A DNA stretch of 47,313 bases from Candidatus Poribacteria bacterium (GTDB lineage: Bacteria; Poribacteria; WGA-4E; UBA9662), in assembly GCA_030748495.1 (NCBI GenBank), contig JASMLX010000041.1, positions 1-47,313 on the forward strand, in the 5' to 3' direction. A program made the position numbers and the translations under genes. Below are positions 45,415 through 47,313 of this stretch, in pieces (the first letter of the stretch is position 1; the number at the start of each line of letters is the position of its first letter). The notes below the pieces were generated by a model. The model worked only from the letters and a program-made list of their open reading frames with translations, did not search any database and was not told the DNA's origin.

Positions 45415-47313
45415 GTGAAATTACAGCCAAACACGTCATTTACAGCGCAGACAACGATCTGGTCAAAACTACCGCTACCCAAAACTGGGTTTCAGTTAGT
45501 AATTGCCATTCTGCTGCTTCTCCATCTACTGCCGATCTGGGGCTTCAAATACTTTCCGTCCCAAGATGGTTTAAGTCACCTCTACAATGCCCACATCCTT
45601 AAATCCTATGCTAATCCCGATAACTACCTGCTGAGACAAGTTTATGATCTTCGATTGACACTTTTTCCAAATTGGTCATCACACCTGATTTTGCTGGCCT
45701 TGATGTACCTTTTTCCACCGCTAATCTGTGAAAAGATATTACTGACTATCTGCATTACCCTTATCCCCTTATCATTGTTCTATTTTCTGAATAGTGTGGT
45801 TTGGCCCAACCTCCAGCCAGTAAATCATCGATCCTTCTTGCTGGCAACTCAATCCACCGGCCGTGGAAAAACTTTACCGGAACGAATTTCTCTGCTATTT
45901 AGCGGTAATTTCCTGGGATTGGTCGGCTTTATCTATGCCTTCAACTATCTATTACACATGGGATTTTATAACTTTACCCTCAGTATTAGTCTCTTCTTTT
46001 TTACGCTGGGTTATTGGTGCCGCCATCAATGGTTACACCTGCAAAACAACCTAACTCTCACTCAGTTAGCAGTGATTTATATCCTACTGGTTGCCACCTA
46101 TTTCACCCACTACCAATCGTTTTCGCTGTTGTTGATTGCGATTTCGGTGTTGGCCGTCTTCTCTTTTACCTACTCACGTATTTATGCTCACTACGCCCTC
46201 ACTCCGGCAGACGATGAAAGTGGTGGCGGCCAACACTTCATTCAATCTTACCTCAAACCCGTAGCTACTTTTTTTGGCTTGATGCTACCTCTGTATTTAT
46301 TGATGTTTTCCTATTATCTAGAGCGGCGTGGTCCCGGCGGACGCTACCACAGCTTTGAGGAACTGACGGACTATTTCTGGTCAATGAAATCACTGGTTGC
46401 TTTTCGCGACGATCATATTATCATTGGCCAGTTATTACTGGCTGTTTTCACCGTAGCTTTGGTTATTACTTTGTTCAAGCGCCTGCAACAAATTCAGACT
46501 ATACTTGGGGATGAAACAGATAGACCAGTTGCAACACAACCAATTTGGTCTTTACTGGTCAGGCCAGAAGACGGATTCCTGCTCATGACCATTATTCTGA
46601 CGGTAATGTACTACCAACTACCGTGGTCAAAGTATGGTGGGGGATGGATCAACGACCGGGTCCACCTCTATATATTTTTGGTCTTGTTGCCATTCTTTAA
46701 TCTTGGCGGTTATCGGTTCAATTCGAAAAAGCAGGTCAGTAAAAACTTGAACTGCATTGGTGAGACAAGGTGGCTATCCTATGCGCGAACAACACTGGGC
46801 AGTGTTATCATAGTTCTTGCCCTCTGGCATTTAGGCCTCAATAGCCAGACCTACGCCAAGTTGAATGCCGATTTAACGAAGGTGATGCCGATCACTGAAC
46901 AACTTCCGGCTCACACCACTCTTGCCAGCGGTGCTGGGGAATGTATTCTTGCCAACTGTGCCGGGGAATGGAATGGTTTTGTCGCGGCCTTTGGACAAAA
47001 ACCGAAGTATGTTCAACCGTTTGGTCATCTGGAATGCTACTTGGCAATTGGCCAAGACGTGGCCTACCTCAACAACTATGAAGCTGACACAGATCACTTT
47101 CCAACCGTCTTTCGCCAGAGAAATCTTCCGGCCGATTATCTGGTGGTTCGGCATACCCATGCACAGGAAATAAAAACCGACGAAAAAGAGTATAGTCTGG
47201 TGCAGCAAAATAGCTGCAATCGACTTTACCGCCGAAAAAAGAGCGAGCCTGATTTTCGGTTATGGCAAGAAGAGAGGGCAAGCTTAATGATTGACTTTGG
47301 CCATACCCAGGAG
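45415..47313 (+). CDS. large GT-C-like multi-pass membrane protein (partial, runs off the right edge)
   Basis: One reading frame is open from a stop at 45367-45369 to the window's right edge; with the GTG at 45415 it has at least 633 codons and no stop. Its first helix is QLVIAILLLLHLLPIW, followed by a loop FPSQDGLSHLYNAHILKSY whose acidic residue resembles the first periplasmic loop of GT-C glycosyltransferases. About ten further hydrophobic helices fill residues 60-480. The last 150 residues form a soluble domain with several cysteines (GAGECILANCAGEW, HLECYLAIG). Membrane location is certain; the glycosyltransferase role is a guess. The C-terminus lies outside the window. Confidence 0.78.
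   Translation, partial: MKLQPNTSFTAQTTIWSKLPLPKTGFQLVIAILLLLHLLPIWGFKYFPSQDGLSHLYNAHILKSYANPDNYLLRQVYDLRLTLFPNWSSHLILLALMYLFPPLICEKILLTICITLIPLSLFYFLNSVVWPNLQPVNHRSFLLATQSTGRGKTLPERISLLFSGNFLGLVGFIYAFNYLLHMGFYNFTLSISLFFFTLGYWCRHQWLHLQNNLTLTQLAVIYILLVATYFTHYQSFSLLLIAISVLAVFSFTYSRIYAHYALTPADDESGGGQHFIQSYLKPVATFFGLMLPLYLLMFSYYLERRGPGGRYHSFEELTDYFWSMKSLVAFRDDHIIIGQLLLAVFTVALVITLFKRLQQIQTILGDETDRPVATQPIWSLLVRPEDGFLLMTIILTVMYYQLPWSKYGGGWINDRVHLYIFLVLLPFFNLGGYRFNSKKQVSKNLNCIGETRWLSYARTTLGSVIIVLALWHLGLNSQTYAKLNADLTKVMPITEQLPAHTTLASGAGECILANCAGEWNGFVAAFGQKPKYVQPFGHLECYLAIGQDVAYLNNYEADTDHFPTVFRQRNLPADYLVVRHTHAQEIKTDEKEYSLVQQNSCNRLYRRKKSEPDFRLWQEERASLMIDFGHTQE

Noticed and set aside
1..47313. CRISPR arrays, tRNA and rRNA genes, complete insertion sequences, phage genes
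   Set aside because: None was found on either strand: no regularly spaced repeats, no cloverleaf candidates, no intact transposase or capsid/terminase genes.

Overview
The window looks like a chromosomal segment from an uncultured, moderate-GC bacterium. The gene repertoire fits Candidatus Poribacteria or a similar marine or sponge-associated lineage: a phytanoyl-CoA dioxygenase fused to HEAT repeats, paired FGE-sulfatase-domain proteins, LamG and ASPIC/UnbV proteins, a DUF6785-type membrane protein, a DUF6807 protein, and a huge LRR/Ig-like secreted protein ending in a dockerin and a C-terminal sorting-type domain. This assignment is inferred from gene families; no rRNA or tRNA is visible to confirm it.

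Layout. (1) 0.5-8.7 kb, plus strand: housekeeping and catabolic genes, namely asd, a DnaJ/CbpA-type co-chaperone, aspartate aminotransferase, ndk, an FAH-family enzyme, glpK and a PhyH-HEAT protein. (2) 8.7-13.0 kb, mostly minus strand: larC split by a -1 shift at an A9 run, then the murQ / gloA / Gfo-Idh-MocA group, with one small membrane-anchored hypothetical on the plus strand. (3) 14.2-20.3 kb: one very large secreted-protein gene of about 2,026 codons. It carries two LRR blocks, many Ig-like modules, a C13/caspase-like peptidase domain, a dockerin and a FlgD/T9SS-like tail. It is cut into four frames by three +1 shifts. (4) 20.8-25.1 kb: rpsT, an acidic coiled-coil gene, a small TPR gene and the copper ATPase copA. 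(5) 25.1-27.7 kb: decayed DNA with a membrane-protein-like remnant, an LRR fragment and a serine-recombinase-like C-terminal fragment. (6) 27.7-30.9 kb, minus strand: tandem FGE-sulfatase-domain paralogues and an FG-GAP-like lipoprotein. (7) 32.0-36.3 kb, plus strand: a PQQ-type beta-propeller protein and a two-subunit molybdenum hydroxylase with a Tat leader. (8) 37.5-40.7 kb: a TPR protein directly abutting an ASPIC/UnbV protein. (9) 40.8-43.7 kb, minus strand: a DUF6785-type membrane protein and a LamG protein. (10) 44.3-47.3 kb: a DUF6807 gene broken by another +1 shift, then a large GT-C-like membrane protein running off the right edge.

The main unexplained signals are these. Four +1 shifts in two accessory genes can each be confined to 11-38 bases. 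A separate -1 shift in larC sits at a canonical slippery run, resembling the split larC of lactobacilli. A dispersed family of hairpins with pyrimidine-rich tails lies between genes at 28.7, 31.2, 36.9 and 37.5 kb. Two strong terminators have no visible gene upstream. The giant secreted protein joins LRRs to a C13-like protease whose His-Gly motif has become His-Asn.
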